DNA of 64,000 nt from Symbiodinium natans (GCA_905221605.1 CAJNDS010002258.1:474606-538605), one strand, 5' to 3'; positions 36,619 through 49,811 are shown, numbered from the stretch's first letter. Numbers and translations: made by a program. The notes: a model not told the origin generated them from the sequence alone.

Positions 36619-36670
36619 GTTAGGGTTTAGGGTTTAGGGTTTAAGGGTTGAGGGTTTAGGGTTGAGGGTT
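36619..36670 (+). repeat. interstitial telomere-like repeat (TTTAGGG), degenerate
   Basis: Three exact units followed by TTAAGGG, TTGAGGG and TTTAGGG variants. Confidence 0.8.
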
Positions 36671-36850
36671 ATACAGGGATCCAAAGAAGGTACCCCAATT
36701 TGGAGGACGGCCCGGATTTGCAGGCTTCAGATGTGTTGTGATGTCGAGGATGGCCTCGGCCCAGCACCATGACTTCGACTTGGACGGCCTGAGACCTGCC
36801 CAAGGCGCAGGAACATGGGAGACGTAAAGTGATATCGGTTTTTCCGACAG

Positions 36851-36865
36851 GGGGGGGGGGGGGGG
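36851..36865. repeat. poly-G tract
   Basis: An uninterrupted G-run of roughly 18 bases starting near 36850, preceded by TTTTTCCGACA. No gene around it. Confidence 0.7.
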
Positions 36866-39800
36866 TAATTCTTTTTGGGGGTCCCTTTTAGGGGATTCTA
36901 TTCTATCTGGGTTATTAAAAGGGGTACCCCTATGTTTGGGAAATAATCATATGGGGATATGCACGGCATCGCGGAAAGGTTGGGTGACTTGTATGCAAAC
37001 ACCTCTGCTGAAACTCCACAGCGTATTGTTTGCAGACGTGTTCCGGCAGATGCCCTTCGAAATTTCCAGCGCTTGAATGAGATTTTCGTCATCATGACCT
37101 GGAGTGGTCCTTAGCATTTTGGGCACGTTCTCACTGTACCATCGTTGGTTTTGGGCTGTGCAGATTGGCAGAAGCCTTCAGAGATTTTAGCTTTCAGGAA
37201 TCTGCTCCCTTTCCTGGTGGCGGCCTCAGGTTCGACTCACTTCGTCATCCCATCAGCATGTATCGTTGTGTTCGTAAGAGGGGGAGGCCATGTAAGCACA
37301 GGTGTTCCATCCTCTATGCGTGCTGTTCGTTGAGGTGGTGGTGTTCTCTGCCATTCTCTGCTACAGCTACCTTGACCGGTACATGAGGCAATGGTAGGAC
37401 CATGAAATGCCTACAAGAGCCTGCAGGCATTTGCCAGTGCCTGCGGCTGAACTGTCATGCCTGGGAGGTCCCGCGCAGAGACCTGGGCAGATGCCATTGA
37501 GTTCTACAGCCAGGCAGCATGACAATGTGAAGCTTTGTCGATGCACACCACTGTAGACTTGCGCAGGTATGCTGCTTCGGTGGCCGTGTGGCTGCGTTTT
37601 GGGATGAGGCTCGCCATGTTCTGGACGGGAGCCTTATGGTGAAGGAATTGAATGAAAGTCCCCGGCGGCTTGCCGAGAGCGATCGTGCGGAGTGCCATGT
37701 CTTGTTGGAGTACCTGGATCCTCTGTTCAACCAAACGAGTTTGCGAGGTCGCGATGTTTGTTTCGTGCCTGACCAAGAAAAGTATCGGACAACATGAAGT
37801 CCAGTAGATGTTCTGTACTTGTTTCTGTTATATCCTTTTCTTTCTATTATTTTTCTACAAACGTGCTAGTGGCATGCAGTCGTTAGCATTTCTTCTGTCC
37901 TTGCCTGTTATGATTTTAACTTATGACCATATTTGATCTGCTAGACTTCCAAGGTTCACTAGGATTCCAGTCATAAGGAACTTTTATTGTAAATGCTTGA
38001 GCGGGCAGCCTCGGCCGCCGGGCCGGCCCAATATTGGGGGTGTAGCTTGCGCATTGCAGACGAAGGAATAATCAGGAACAAGAAGGAATAGGAAGGTATA
38101 ATAAGGAATAATGGGGAATATTAAGGAGTAACAAGGAATAATAAGGAATAATTGAGAAATAATGAGGAATATCCAAAGTCATAGGGCGCTTGGTGGGGGC
38201 CAGGGGGCGTTTGAGGGCGTCTGAAGGGGCCTCAGCTCCAAAACCGCAAACGCGGTCTGGGGCAGGTCCCACATGGGAGGGGTGGACCGGGGGGTTAGGA
38301 AGCCTTTCGCGCCCAGAAAGCTCCTTCACAGGATCTCTGCATGGCTTGCGAAAGCCATTGAAGGTGCCAAGTCAAAGGCGTGCAGTGAAAAGTTGGAGGC
38401 ACTATCCATTGAATCTCAAGTGGGGCACAAAAGCAAGGAACGATGTTCTATGGGAGCCTGAGTTTTGTTCTGGGGCTTGAGCCTTCTTGTCTCGAGTTAC
38501 TAACCGGCTTAGGGTGAGAACCGTCCAACTGCTGCAGCCCTCACACATAGGAACCTATCACACCCTCAACTGACCTTACAGTGTAAGCCTTACAGTGAAC
38601 CATTTCAGGCACAGCGACGCCACTTTACTCAGATCTACCGCAAGAGGCTGCTCTTCTCTCAGCAACCTGTGTTTCTTAAACCTGGTCATTGTGCACAACT
38701 GTTACGACAAATCCGGCAGATGTTGATTGATAGTGGCTTTGTGACGTTCAAGGTTGGGACTCTTCTGGCCCTTGCACTACATGGCGTCCTTCTCACCACG
38801 CAGGCCTTCAAGAGTGTGTTCGATTGTTACGGTAGGTGTTCTGAGCTTGGTGTACATTCTTTTTCTGAATCATCTTATGTCCGCTGTCAGGGGCCACCAC
38901 TTGCTCCGCTTCCTGTCGCTCAAGCATTTCTGGCGAGATCACCTTCCAGCCCATGTCTGAGTCGCAACATGTGCCGATGTCGAGAATGTTTCGCAAAGTT
39001 TACCCAGACTCTGTTGAAGGCTTTCTAAATATTCGCGAAAGCTAGCTCCTTGGAGCGTGCGGGAGTTGTCGTTTACCAAGCTCTCTCCCTCTCTCTCTCT
39101 TCTCTCTCGCTTTCTCTTTCTGAAGTGATGCAGGTTGGTCCAGGCGACCACGCTTCAAGTGGTAGGAAAATCAGTTGACAGGGTTGGGGGAGGCGGGCCC
39201 CCCGCCTCCTTCAAATGATTGACTCCACCCATCTTTCCACAGAGTGGGGCCTCCGGACTCCGATTCCTTGTTTCCCCCCAATTGGTTCTTGGGCCCCTCT
39301 TGCAAAGAAGGACTTGTTGCACATAGTCACGCATAGTCATATGCACCCGACTGAAAGGCAGAGGTGAAGGTAGAGGTCTTTTGTCTCATGGTCTCAGGCG
39401 CGAGCGGCAGTGGGGTGCTCAGGGCCATCTAACATCATCTTACCACTAGATTTGAGGCCACAAGAGAACGCGTGCCATGAGGTTATCCATCTGATGCAAT
39501 TCGCCGTCGCGAGACGAAACCTGCGTGTATTGACCTGTGCCGGGGCCTTGCAGATGGCCACGTGGCCCCATTTGACATGATAAGATATGATCGGCATCCC
39601 TTGCATTTTTGTTTTGCTTACAAAAGTCGAGAGGGCCTGCGGCAGGTGGATCTGGGCAGTCGCGATGATGGCATCTCTGTGCTGATGCGGCAGGGGTCTG
39701 TGGACTGCCGTGGCTGCCCTGGCTCCCCCGGTGCTTTGGGTTCCAGATTCACTGAGTGAGTCGCAAGCGGAGGAAGAATAATCACGGAGGTATCTTTGGT

Positions 39801-42735
39801 GGTTCGAAGGTTCTTGAACTGCTCACATACGGTTGATCTTGTTGCCTTCGTCCGCCTGATTCCACGCCAAGAACCATGCCCCGTTTCCAGTGCGGCATCA
39901 CAGCTCAAGACTTTAGCGTTCTCAGCAGTTGCCGCACTCCAGTGATGGCCTTACAATTGTGATGCTCTAGGTTCTGTGGTTGTGCTACGCGGCCATGACT
40001 GACAGGGCTCGGAGTCACCGGTCTTGCCAGAATCTCTCGAGCTCGAGCTTGCTGAGGCCACGTGGAGCTGCACTCCAGTGTGGCGCAAAGTGGAGCAGGC
40101 CGTTTTGCCTCGGTGATGGCCAGGACGCTGGGCTCCCCAGCGTCTCCATCACCGATGGATGTTGAAGAGGAGTCCGCTCTAACGGCAGTGACTGAAGAGA
40201 GGATGGAGGAGGCTTCGGCTACTTGCCTGCATTGAAGCCAGTCCTTAGGGGAATGGTGGACAGGACAAGTGATTGCCGCGCCCGCACGCACCATGTTTGA
40301 GGAACACACACACACACACACACACACCCCACCAACTACTAGCTTGGTGCGGCCCAGCATCAGACTTGGCAACTATCGTTCATCAAGGAGCCTCGGCGCA
40401 CCTATCTGTCGTGCAGATGTGTCGCCTGTGTCTCAGTGCTTGTCGTGGTGCTGGCGTTCAGCATTCTGGTCGGCACCATGGCAGCTGAAGTTGGCAACTA
40501 GGGGCATGATACTGGTAGTGGCGTCTAGGAGGGGCATGCCGAAGTCAGTGAGGGCCGCCATGCCGCCATGCGCCCTTCTTCAGGGCAGCTGCGTATCGAT
40601 GCTGAGGCACCAGCATCCACGAACGTGGCCGACTGCTGGAACCTATGCTCGACATGCTGGGTCAGTCTGCATTCTGCCATCATGCGAAAGCTGCCACTTG
40701 CCTCCTCGACTCTCAACGGCATTGGAATGGACTTGGGGCCTGGCAGCTACAGCTACAGTCCCCTCTGGCTCTAGGCCCATCTAGGCCCTAAGCCCGCGGT
40801 GTAAACCGCAGACATCGCCTGCCTCTTCAGCAGTAGAGGAGCTTCCTGATAGCGGCTTGCGCGAGTTCGACTTGCACCCCCCCTTGGCGGAGAAGGTTCG
40901 GATACGTTCGGATGTGGACGTAGGGAGGAATTAGGGCAATAGGCTGTAAAGGTGGCGGCCAGGCAGGCATCACGGCATGCGATGCGAGAGCATGCGATGC
41001 TACTGTAGATGGAGATGGGTTCGTAGATGACAGGCATCTTGCTAGTTCGACCTGAGGTCGACAAGATACTACAGAGCATCATGCCTGTGAGGTGTTGATG
41101 GGCTTTGTGTACATGCAAATCGCCAAGCAGGATCAAGAAACGATGCGTCAGAAGCTTGCCTACATGTGGTCAGTGTCTGCTTCGTTTGGCAGCTACTTGT
41201 CGTTCTTCGTGTCCGCAGATCACTTTTACGAGGCAGACCTGGGAATCTGCGTTAACTGGCGCACACAAAAAATCAGACCAGTGCTGCAAGTGGTCACGGC
41301 AACTCCATCATCGCACATCCACCATGATTGAGCTTCCTGCGAACTGCATGCCAGGCTACGTAGGCGCTTGTGCAAAGACATGCAAGAATGAACAGACTAT
41401 CGGTCTGACTGCCTTACGCTCTTGATTGGTCAACCGTTTGTTGCTAAGTCGCGACATGTTGCAGCAGCTCTACTGTAGGATTCTCTGTGGAGCTCACGTC
41501 GTTCTTCAGCGAGACGAGCTCAGCACCCCTGGCGGTGAGAACTTCACGGCCTACCAGCTGTTCCAGATTCCTGCCTGCATCCGTGCGGGTAAAATCACAT
41601 CCTCACAGCTGCCTTCCAGCAACTGCCCCCACCGCCCGACTCAACATGTGAGGTCGTTCCCTGGGGCGTACAAGCGCCAGTCCTCCCACAGGAGCGGAAG
41701 ACTTAGACATACTACACCGAAACCACTCATCTTGCCAGGTCTCTTGCCCTCGCCAACCACTAGGCACTAGTCTGGTTGCTGGAATGAAAATAGATCTCGA
41801 GCTGCCGCACTGAGCCAGAGCGCTTGGCGTTTTTTTTTTTTAATATTTATACCCGCTTAGACTGGCTTTCTCTGATCACCCCGCTACGGAAGACGACATG
41901 TTCAGGAGTGATGCCCAGCAGTATGGTCTCCCGCAGGGTGAGGTCCTGCATACCCTGCTTCTTGGTGACATAGGCACCGCAGCCGCAATTAATAGGCTCT
42001 TGGCCTCTTTATGAGACCACTGCACAGACCTTTGGTCCCAGAAAGACCGATCCCTTGCAGTTGCAGGAGCGAGCAAGCTTGCAAGTTCACGTTTGCTGCG
42101 AGATGCTCGCTCAACTGAGTGGGCTCAGCCCGCATATAAAATTTGGCAGCTCAGGTGGGCACACTTGGTTCCAGCCAGCCGGCAGCAAAGTTTGCGGTTT
42201 GTTGGTTCTGTGAAGACCAGCTTAGGCCAGAGGCAGCTACGACGATTGAAAATCGTTGGCCAAGTGTGTAGGGTGTGTGGGCCCAGTGTGGGCGCGTCTG
42301 TTGCTGTTGCAAGCCGGCACTTGCAATGTCCGTGCAACGCGGGCAAAAACAACTCATCTCTTGTGCGGATGAGACGCTGTGCGTCGGCGCTGATTCGGCG
42401 CTGATGGCCTAAGGCCTCGAGATGCACACTGTCCCGGATATTCCAATACGTTTAGACTTTTGCGTGCGTGCGTGGGTGTGTGTGTGTGTGTGTGTTAGTT
42501 TGCCCATGGGCCTTCATGGTTCTGAGGTTTTGGTTATATGTGGATTTTGGGGTTGATTCATGGCTTGTGTGTTTCGGCGTTGCGGGTTTTCCATGGGAAA
42601 TGTGTACGCCGTTTGATATATTTCCAACAAGATTTACGACTCAGTGTTCGATGTGCTTGCAATGTGCCCCAGGAGCCGGGGATAGAAGACAGGGTGAGGA
42701 TATTAGAGGGAGGGGTGCCGTATCGCCAAATGCAC

Positions 42736-42844
42736 TATAGTTTGGGATGTTCCCCCTTGTACTAACAGTCCTTAATAGGGATTACAATACGAGGTCCTAT
42801 CATCCCTGCTAAGGACTGTTGGTAGAAAACATCCCAGACTATAC
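42736..42844. mobile_element. MITE-like element, family member 3 (complete)
   Basis: The ends TATAGTTTGGGATGTT and the reverse complement of AACATCCCAGACTATA match at 15 of 16 positions. The inner arms ACTAACAGTCCTTAATAGGG and CCCTGCTAAGGACTGTTGGT also pair, so nearly the whole 108 bases could form one hairpin. It has no ORF, which is typical of a non-autonomous foldback or MITE element. A target-site duplication cannot be fixed by eye. Confidence 0.7.
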
Positions 42845-43970
42845 GCATACAATTGTGTTTGAGATCGGGCCTCAGCCTCAGACTGTTCGTAGTGAGAGTT
42901 CCATTGGGGCCTGTGCTGAGGTTTGAGGGCAACGGAGTTCATTCAGTTGCTGTCCTGCATCTGTCAGCATGTGCAAGTCCGGTTTATGCTTGCTTGAAGT
43001 GGTTCATGGTACAAATTTACCAATTATACCTGTACTTATCACCCAAATTATCGCATATTGGGGCACTTAAGGGGCTTTTACGTAGGTGATAAGTGCAATT
43101 ATACTTGGTTAATAAGCATCCTGAACCTCCAAGTGATATCATAAAGATGATCAGAGATGCCCCATGCGTTGCAGCGAGTATCAGACGATCAAAACTCCTG
43201 ATTGGGAAGCAATATCATGAGGATCCAACACGAGCAGGGCAGACCCCTCAATCCTGATAAGGTGATCAGTTTCATGCTCCACATGGCGAACTATTTCGAG
43301 TACAAGATAACCGGGCGGAATGTAGGAGAGATTGTGGCGGCTGATCCTGCAGGGCAGTCAAAAAGCACTTGCGCAACTTCTGCGCAGGACCGCTTGGGAC
43401 TTCAAAGTTCACAGACAAATACCCGCTGGTCATCAAAGCTCCCGTGTCTCTGGAGATGAAGGAGACACATGGTCATCATGCCTGCTGGAGTCGTGTTTTT
43501 CAAAAAACACAGTCCGCCCTGCTGAGAGACCAGTTGCTACCGACAAGTGTGTTGTATTGGCTGGATGACGTTTTCGAATGTGGCGCCGTTCATGCGATAC
43601 ATCTCCGCCAGGATTTGTGTGTCCACCCTTTCTGAGTTTACACACGAAAGCCTTCTCGGAACTTGCCCTGGGTGGGTAGCACTCCCCTTTGACTTCCAAA
43701 ACGCCTTCCTACAGTCAGCCCAGTGTCATACCATGAGTTCTGAGCCGAAGGAGTGCCCTGCGCTCTGTGCCAGCGCTGGTGTCCTGTCTGTACAGCCATG
43801 ATTAGGGGATTAAGGGTTTGAAGGGTGTCCTAGTACTGGTAGCATGCACAGCTGACCGAAGCAGTCCAATCAACGTATCGAGCTAGGCCAAGCGACTCTG
43901 GCTTGCGCATGTTTCCTGATGTCGGAGTTAGCGCCCAAACAATGATATGCTGTAACCTTGCCCTACAAAC
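42845..43970 (+). other. possible exons, unrecognised
   Basis: The + frame at 43202-43350 reads RPLNPDKVISFMLHMANYF and nearby plausible protein; 43405-43480 reads FTDKYPLVIKAPVSLEMKE in another frame. No family is recognised and no gene model was attempted. Confidence 0.25.
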
Positions 43971-44007
43971 CAGAGCTGCCACGACTCGTAGAATGTCAGC
44001 ACAACTA

Positions 44008-44027
44008 TAAACCCTAAACCCTAAACT
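44008..44027 (-). repeat. interstitial telomere-like repeat (CCCTAAA)
   Basis: Two to three units in CCCTAAA orientation. Confidence 0.75.
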
Positions 44028-44085
44028 ACATATACAGCCTAGTTCCCTGCAGAGTGTCCGAAAGGTCAGCTAAGCGGGTGGCAAA

Positions 44086-44113
44086 AAAACCCTAAACCCT
44101 AAACCCTAAACTA
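44086..44113 (-). repeat. interstitial telomere-like repeat (CCCTAAA)
   Basis: Three and a half units, about 60 bases after the previous block. Confidence 0.8.
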
Positions 44114-44418
44114 ATTGCCAGCATCCCCAGATTTCGGTTGCACTCCCCTCGGCAGACTTTGCCCAGGCCCAGAGCGAGGCACTTTGACAGGGATAGCTGC
44201 GCTGAGCCAAGGCACTGTCTTGCCTCATCGGTCTCCACAACATAATACAACATATATCAATACATAATGTGCATACACATACAAATGGGCGGACGTCAAA
44301 ATACCATGTATGTAAAATATGATGGAAGTGCGATATGAAGCTCCGCTCTTGCTGCTTCATGTCTTCGCCGCAAGGCGGCACCATGCGTATATGCAGGTTT
44401 CCGGCTCTCCCCCAGTAG

Positions 44419-44447
44419 GCGCTAGGATAGCGCTAGCGTGGCGCTAG
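44419..44447. repeat. GCGCTAG triplet cluster A, 11-bp period
   Basis: GCGCTAG at 44419, 44430 and 44441, exactly 11 bases apart. A second such cluster is at 44706-44734. Confidence 0.8.
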
Positions 44448-44470
44448 GTGTTCCTTTCCAAAAGCTAACC

Positions 44471-44570
44471 TTTTAGGGTTTAGGGTTTAGGGTTTAGGGA
44501 TGTGAGAGGCTTTGGGGTTTCATGCTTGGGGTTTAGGGTCTAGGGTTCGGGGCTTTCTGGGTTTAGGGAA
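44471..44570 (+). repeat. interstitial telomere-like repeat (TTTAGGG) with degenerate tail
   Basis: Four clean units to about 44499, then degenerate GGTTTAGGG, GGTCTAGGG and similar copies. Orientation is opposite to the blocks 400 bases upstream. Confidence 0.75.
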
Positions 44571-44705
44571 AAAGCGGGGACCCTAGACCCCAACCCTCAA
44601 TTCTAGTACAGGCTTCAGGATTAAGTGGGAGGTAAATCGCTGCAGTGTTTGCTCCTGATGCATACTGCCGGCGTGCCAAAACTCTAAAGTCATGAGGCGA
44701 AATAT

Positions 44706-44734
44706 GCGCTAGGTTGGCGCTAGCATCGCGCTAG
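44706..44734. repeat. GCGCTAG triplet cluster B, 11-bp period
   Basis: GCGCTAG at 44706, 44717 and 44728, again exactly 11 bases apart, with different spacer bases from cluster A. Confidence 0.8.
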
Positions 44735-45184
44735 CAAATATCAAGGGAAACTGCCTGCGGCGACCACTTGCCCATCCAAGACATAAGGCAGTACTAAGAC
44801 AGCTGATTTGAAGCATGGCCAACCGGGAAGAGCTGGCAGGGGATATCCTGAGCAAGGAGGCCGAAGAAAAAAGCTACGCGCTTGTGCTACATCGCTAAGC
44901 GATAGCTCTAACACTACTAGCTCGAGTTCAAGTAGCTCCAGTAGTTCCGAAGACGATGCTTGAGTCTTGAAATGAAGGCGCTAGTGTGTTTTGCGAGGCT
45001 TTTGCATAGGGTACAAGAATTAGTACTACACTTCTGTACTTGCCAAAGCCATCGTTCCAGACCTTCGTTTTCCTTCTCGGCATAAGGCGGCACCATGAGT
45101 TTTTCAGCATCCGCCGTTCCTGGAAGAAGGAATATTGACAGCCACCCAAATATATACATGTATATAGACATATATATATAATTA

Positions 45185-45375
45185 TTTATTCATATTTATA
45201 TTTATATTCATATTTATATTCATATTTATGTTTAGATTTATATTTAGATTTATATTTAGATTTATATTTAGATTTATATTTAGATTTATATTTAGATTTG
45301 TATTTATATTAACTCAATTTATCTATTTATACATGCAGATGTATATATGTGTATATATATATATATATATCGTAT
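45185..45375. repeat. AT-rich minisatellite
   Basis: A TTTAGATTTATA-type 12-base unit repeated about six times (45231-45305), preceded by a TTTATATTCATA variant and followed by an AT dinucleotide tract. The open frame through it encodes only FRFI repeats and is not a gene. Confidence 0.85.
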
Positions 45376-46990
45376 ATATTGAACCGCACGTACTTGTTTG
45401 TTTTTTTGCGGCCAGAAAGTCGATGCACATGCAGCAAGACACGCCAATGCCTGTGTATCCTCACATGAAAGCATATGGGTGTTTTGGCTTCTTAGAGGGA
45501 TGCGGTGCTCTTATCCAAAGCTTTACCGGTATGAGGCTGGCCATTGCGGGCTTTACGCATCCTCAAACGAGTCATTCCGTGATGGGCAAGCTCGCGCGAA
45601 AGACCGGCGATGATGAGGTCCTTGCAGCCTGCGCCTAAAACTACAGTAGTGTCGTGATTGAACAAGATGTCAATGGAGTCTTTGGATATTTGTTGCCAAA
45701 GCAGGGGCTCGTGGTTGCGAATAGCAATTCACGCCCTTTCTGGCTAAAACGTTTGCCGCAGTCTCCTGAGGAGGTGATTGCCTGCAAAGTTCTTGCGCAA
45801 TCACAAAGCCACTTAGCTCCGCGTCTCTGCAGATTAGCAAGTACTGGGGAGAAAACTGCCTGTGGCATTGCAGCGAGCAGGGCTACCCAAAGCAGACTAC
45901 TGCAGCACAGCCGGCACAAGTGTGTGTGTGTGTGTCAGGTCCCGCAGACCCATTGCTGATCGTTTCTCTCGGGCTGCTCGGCTGCACGGCGGGCTTGCGC
46001 CAGCAAGTTCAACCGCCCTCCCTGGCCTCAAAAACCCCCAAGCCCAAGCTTCCTCCTCTAAATTCCCAGAAAGCCCTTAGAGGTCAAGAAGTCCTCAGAA
46101 ACATCACAATAACCCTGGGCAGTTAACAAGGCTCACTTCAGTTCAGCTAGGTGGGAGGCAGCATACAAAAACTCACCAGCAAGCACTTACCTAGAAAAGC
46201 GGGCAGTAAGATTCAAAAATCCGCCATGGGTACAGACAGTGCCCTTTCCCCCCCACTTTCAAAAACCCTTCGCAACCCTCATAGGCAAGCCCTAAACAAC
46301 CTTAAGCAAAATCCTCCCGCCCAAGTCAAAGGAACCCTTTCTCCACAGGCTGGCGCTGCTCTGGGGAGTTGGCTACCCTTGTGCCATCATGTGGAAGCCC
46401 CGGTGCTTTTGTTCTGCTTTTCTGTGTTTTTTTTGTGGTTTTTTTGGTGGGAGGGGGGGGGGGATCTTAGCGAAAACTACAGAGAAGGGCCGTAGTGCTT
46501 GGGTGAAGGAGGTTCTTCGGCACATCATTTTCGTACCGAAACTTCTCGCCATGATCTTTGTCTTCAGGTGGGGTCTCAAGCGAGACTTGCCTCGTCTGTC
46601 TGATCCTTCTGTTGGCGACCTGAGAGATGTGAGATGCATCCTGGGTGTTCTAAAAAATGCTGACGCTGCGCCCTTCAGGTCTTAAAGCGCTGGTCGATCT
46701 TGGTGAACGGCCGCAGTCCCAAACATGGAAGAGTGCCAGTGCTTCGATGTGCGTCCAAACATGCCGTAAGCCGCTCTCGTTTGCTCCCGCTGGCTTTGCG
46801 ACAGAATCGAGACGGTGCAAATGCTGCAACTGCCTGCAGATGTTCCTGGTTCTGTCCTTGTTTCTTGTGCAAGACAGCAAGTGGCATCAGAGGATATGCG
46901 CGAACAGTTTGGCCCAGCTCTTACTCCCAGCCTCGGCTTCACAGCGCACAGTCGCGCTCAGTTGCTCAGACTCAGAGACAGCTCCGAGTA
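45376..46990. other. short open frames, no confident gene
   Basis: The + frames 45228-45638 (non-repeat part from about 45400) and 45654-45959 look mildly protein-like but match nothing I recognise. A T-run followed by a G-run lies at 46426-46463. Confidence 0.25.
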
Positions 46991-47085
46991 GACCCTAAAC
47001 CCTAAACCCTAAACCCTAAACCCTAAACCCTAAACCCTAAACCCTAAACCCCCCCAAAAAAAACCTAAACCCCTAAACCCCTTCG
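46991..47085 (-). repeat. interstitial telomere-like repeat (CCCTAAA)
   Basis: Eight uninterrupted CCCTAAA units (46993-47050), then C- and A-runs and two degenerate units. This is one of the two longest blocks in the window. Confidence 0.9.
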
Positions 47086-47384
47086 AAGCCTGAGGTGGTG
47101 GGAAGCTGCGATCTTTGTTCGCAAGTTTGCCTTCCTGGGCCTGGAGGTTGGACCTGCTTGCAAGGGGGCTGCTTGTTGAGTTGGGTGTGCTGCAAGCATT
47201 CTAAACATAAAGAGCGTCATACGTATAAATTCAAGAACCAAATACACAATATAATATATATGTACATATGTACATGCCTATCCCCACCAGGTTTTGAAAG
47301 AGTTTTCACAATCAAAAACACTTCCTGATTGATGGAAAGGAAAGAGGGAGGAAGGATGACATACTACCACCATTTCTACTTCCG

Positions 47385-47660
47385 ATGATGACTCTTACTA
47401 CCACCGCTGATACTGCTACGGCTACTAATACTACTTCTACTATTACCACCACCACCACCACGACGACGACTACTACAAGTGCTACAACTACTGCAACTAT
47501 TTCAACTCTGCAACTACAACAACAACTACTTCTTCTACTACTACTACTACTACTACTGCTACTACTGCTGCTACTGCTGCTGCTACTACTGCTCCTACTG
47601 CTACTACACTATTACAGCTACTACAGCTACTACTGCTACGACTACTGCTACTGGACATGC
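47385..47660. repeat. ACT/ACC/ACG trinucleotide tract
   Basis: Long imperfect trinucleotide repeat. The frames through it (poly-Thr, poly-Leu, poly-Tyr) are artefacts of the repeat. A more protein-like stretch (LDCFVILTSIASMVHLYEAQ) follows at about 47715-47775 in the + frame, unrecognised. Confidence 0.85.
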
Positions 47661-47799
47661 TGCAAATCTTGGATTTTGTCCGGCAGGTGCTCCCAGTGGG
47701 CTCGCAGCGAGAGCCTTGATTGTTTTGTGATATTGACATCTATTGCCTCGATGGTGCACCTCTATGAAGCACAAGAGCACACGCTGTTTCTTCCTTAAG

Positions 47800-49810
47800 G
47801 GCTCGCACGCTTCTGTTCGCTGTCACCTGCATCTTGTCGCTTTACTCGCATGAAGTGTACTGGCCACGACCTCAGCCTACTGAGAGCAGAGTGTGGACCT
47901 CTTGCACGGTATGTCAATGATGAAGCTTGCATCAGGCCGTTTGATGGCCGTCAAAGCGGAGTGTTGAATCGGCTAGAGAGGTGCTCGCAACTCAATTTGG
48001 GGGGAGAGGGGGCTTGTCTGTCGTGTTACTTTGACTCATCGCAGCGAACTCTGTCCAGACTGCATAGTTGACATTGCCAGGTTTCAGCTTTGGTGCGCTT
48101 TGCTGCCATCCCTGGGCGGTTTGATCCTGATGCAGGCGACTGGCATTAGCAAGTCCAGGCCGGCCGCTATTCCAAGACTTCGTTGGCAGCTTTTCGCATT
48201 CTTTCACCGGATGCTCACGCGGGTTTCTCTTCGGATGTGAGTTGTCCGAAATCTCTGCAAGGGGTGGCATGCCGTCGCACTCGGTTCTTTTGCAGGCTAC
48301 CCTTGTACTGGACCGGAGTGGCCGTGAACCTAGACAGCCGAGTCGAAGACTCGAAGAGGGAACCAGCTTCAGGGGGGGTCACGGTGATGTGGAGTTTCTG
48401 ACGTACTCGTCGTAAAGTCTGTTGCCGGCACCGTAGCACTGCCGAGGCAAGAATGTGGGTGTGAGATAGGCTTCGGGATGGCGCGGCGAAGACCTCTCTC
48501 AATCTGCGCCCAAGGTGGCCACGTGCTTCTTGTGCCATCTGGGCTTTGTACTGGTGGCCCAGCTGCATGAAGCTTCCGGTGAGCGAGTCCATGAGGCAAG
48601 GCTTGTGCTTCTCCAGGGCAGCGATTCCAAAACAATATGCTTGCAACAGGCCGAGGCAGCCTTTCTGCAAAACCGTTGTCCAGCAAAATCGCTAGTTTGT
48701 CACAAGCCACCTTGCATGACTTGCATGAATCCCCTTCTTTGCTGCTGCACATAGGCACTTCTTTAAGAGTTGCAAGAAGAGTTCGGAACCAAGGCTCCGG
48801 GCCCCTAAAGCCTTAGGCCTTACCGTCAAGCTTCTTCACGTCACGCAGTGCAGTGCAAATTTGAAAAGCCAAGGCTTGGTGCTTTGCCTTCTTTCTCAAC
48901 CCAGCGTGACTTGCCAGCATTTAAGGCGGATACGGAGAGTGCTTCATGGCACTCCCCCGCCAAGGCTATGAGGGGGAATACGTTTGGACGAAATGCAAGG
49001 ATGAGTTTTTCGATATTTCGAACTGGAGTCATAGCTCGACCTGGTCCTCACCTTATTGCGTGGTATGAACTGCTGAGGCTGCGTGCTGCTTCGTGGTTGA
49101 GTCGACAGCCCCTACCAAACCGACGAGGTATGGCAGTTCCTGTAGGTGAAGCGCAGCAACGTAGCCTTCTGTTTAATCATCCGCTGGGCTACAGCATTAC
49201 CAATCGAGCAAGAAGATTCGCTGAATGCCCCGCTTGAACCGGTGACTTTTGTCTCGGTCCAATGCAGATCCCTCCTTTAATCTCTCCTGCGTAAGATCTC
49301 TTCACCCATGTTATTTCTGGTACGGTCATGAGCTTTGTGTCTGGCCAGGAAGCATCTGGGCAGAGATGCCACCAAGGGGTTGCAATAGGACACGCGACGC
49401 AAGCTAACACGAAGACACCTCCCAGCAGGTTGAAAGTTTGAAGTCTCGATTCTTGGAACTGCCGCCGCCGAGTGTGGGTGCTAAGTTACCTTCATCCTCC
49501 GAAGCTTCAAAAGCAAATGATATGTAGATGAGGCGACTAAACCCCAAAACCGTTTATTGCCCTGAAACAGCTTTGCTTGTACAAGCTTGCCCGGTTCGAG
49601 TTTCAGCCGACGCGCCAACTTCTACTTCTGTGTTCACGGCTTCGGGTTGGGATCCAAGGTTCTTTGAAAAGTAACCGCTATAACTGTTATGATTATGATT
49701 ATGACTATGATGATCATAACGAGATTATTATGATTAGTACTATGTGTTTTTTGAATGTTTTTTGAATATTGTTCTTCTGCTACCAAGGTACCTTCAGGGC
49801 TTCCAAGCGT
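47800..49810. other. no confident gene
   Basis: The longest clean frame is 48848-49237 + (129 codons), with no recognised motif. GATTATGA-type simple repeat near 49685-49735. Confidence 0.25.
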
Positions 49811-49811
49811 T

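Larger units (their letters stand above)
36271..42730 (+). other. scattered coding-looking + strand fragments, no gene model
   Basis: Short protein-like stretches on the + strand: 37588-37740 (acidic helical, ARHVLDGSLMVKELNE), 38305-38450 (AWLAKAIEGAKSKA), 38660-38830 (membrane-like, KVGTLLALALHGVLLTTQAF), 39630-39755, 41092-41330 (QKLAYMWSVSASFGSYL), 41435-41600 and 41900-42015 (QQYGLPQGEVLHTLLLGDIG). No family is recognised. They could be later exons of the Cys-rich gene or separate genes. Simple repeats: CA near 40307-40327, CT near 39080-39120 and GT near 42472-42496. An AAGGAATAAT-rich stretch lies at 38060-38170. Confidence 0.3.

Noticed and set aside
46991-47085. A true chromosome end
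   Set aside because: Blocks are short, occur in both orientations and lie inside continuous sequence, so they are interstitial.
47385-47798. 137-codon ORF with poly-Thr and poly-Leu
   Set aside because: Translation of an ACT-type trinucleotide tract; only the last 30 residues or so look like protein.
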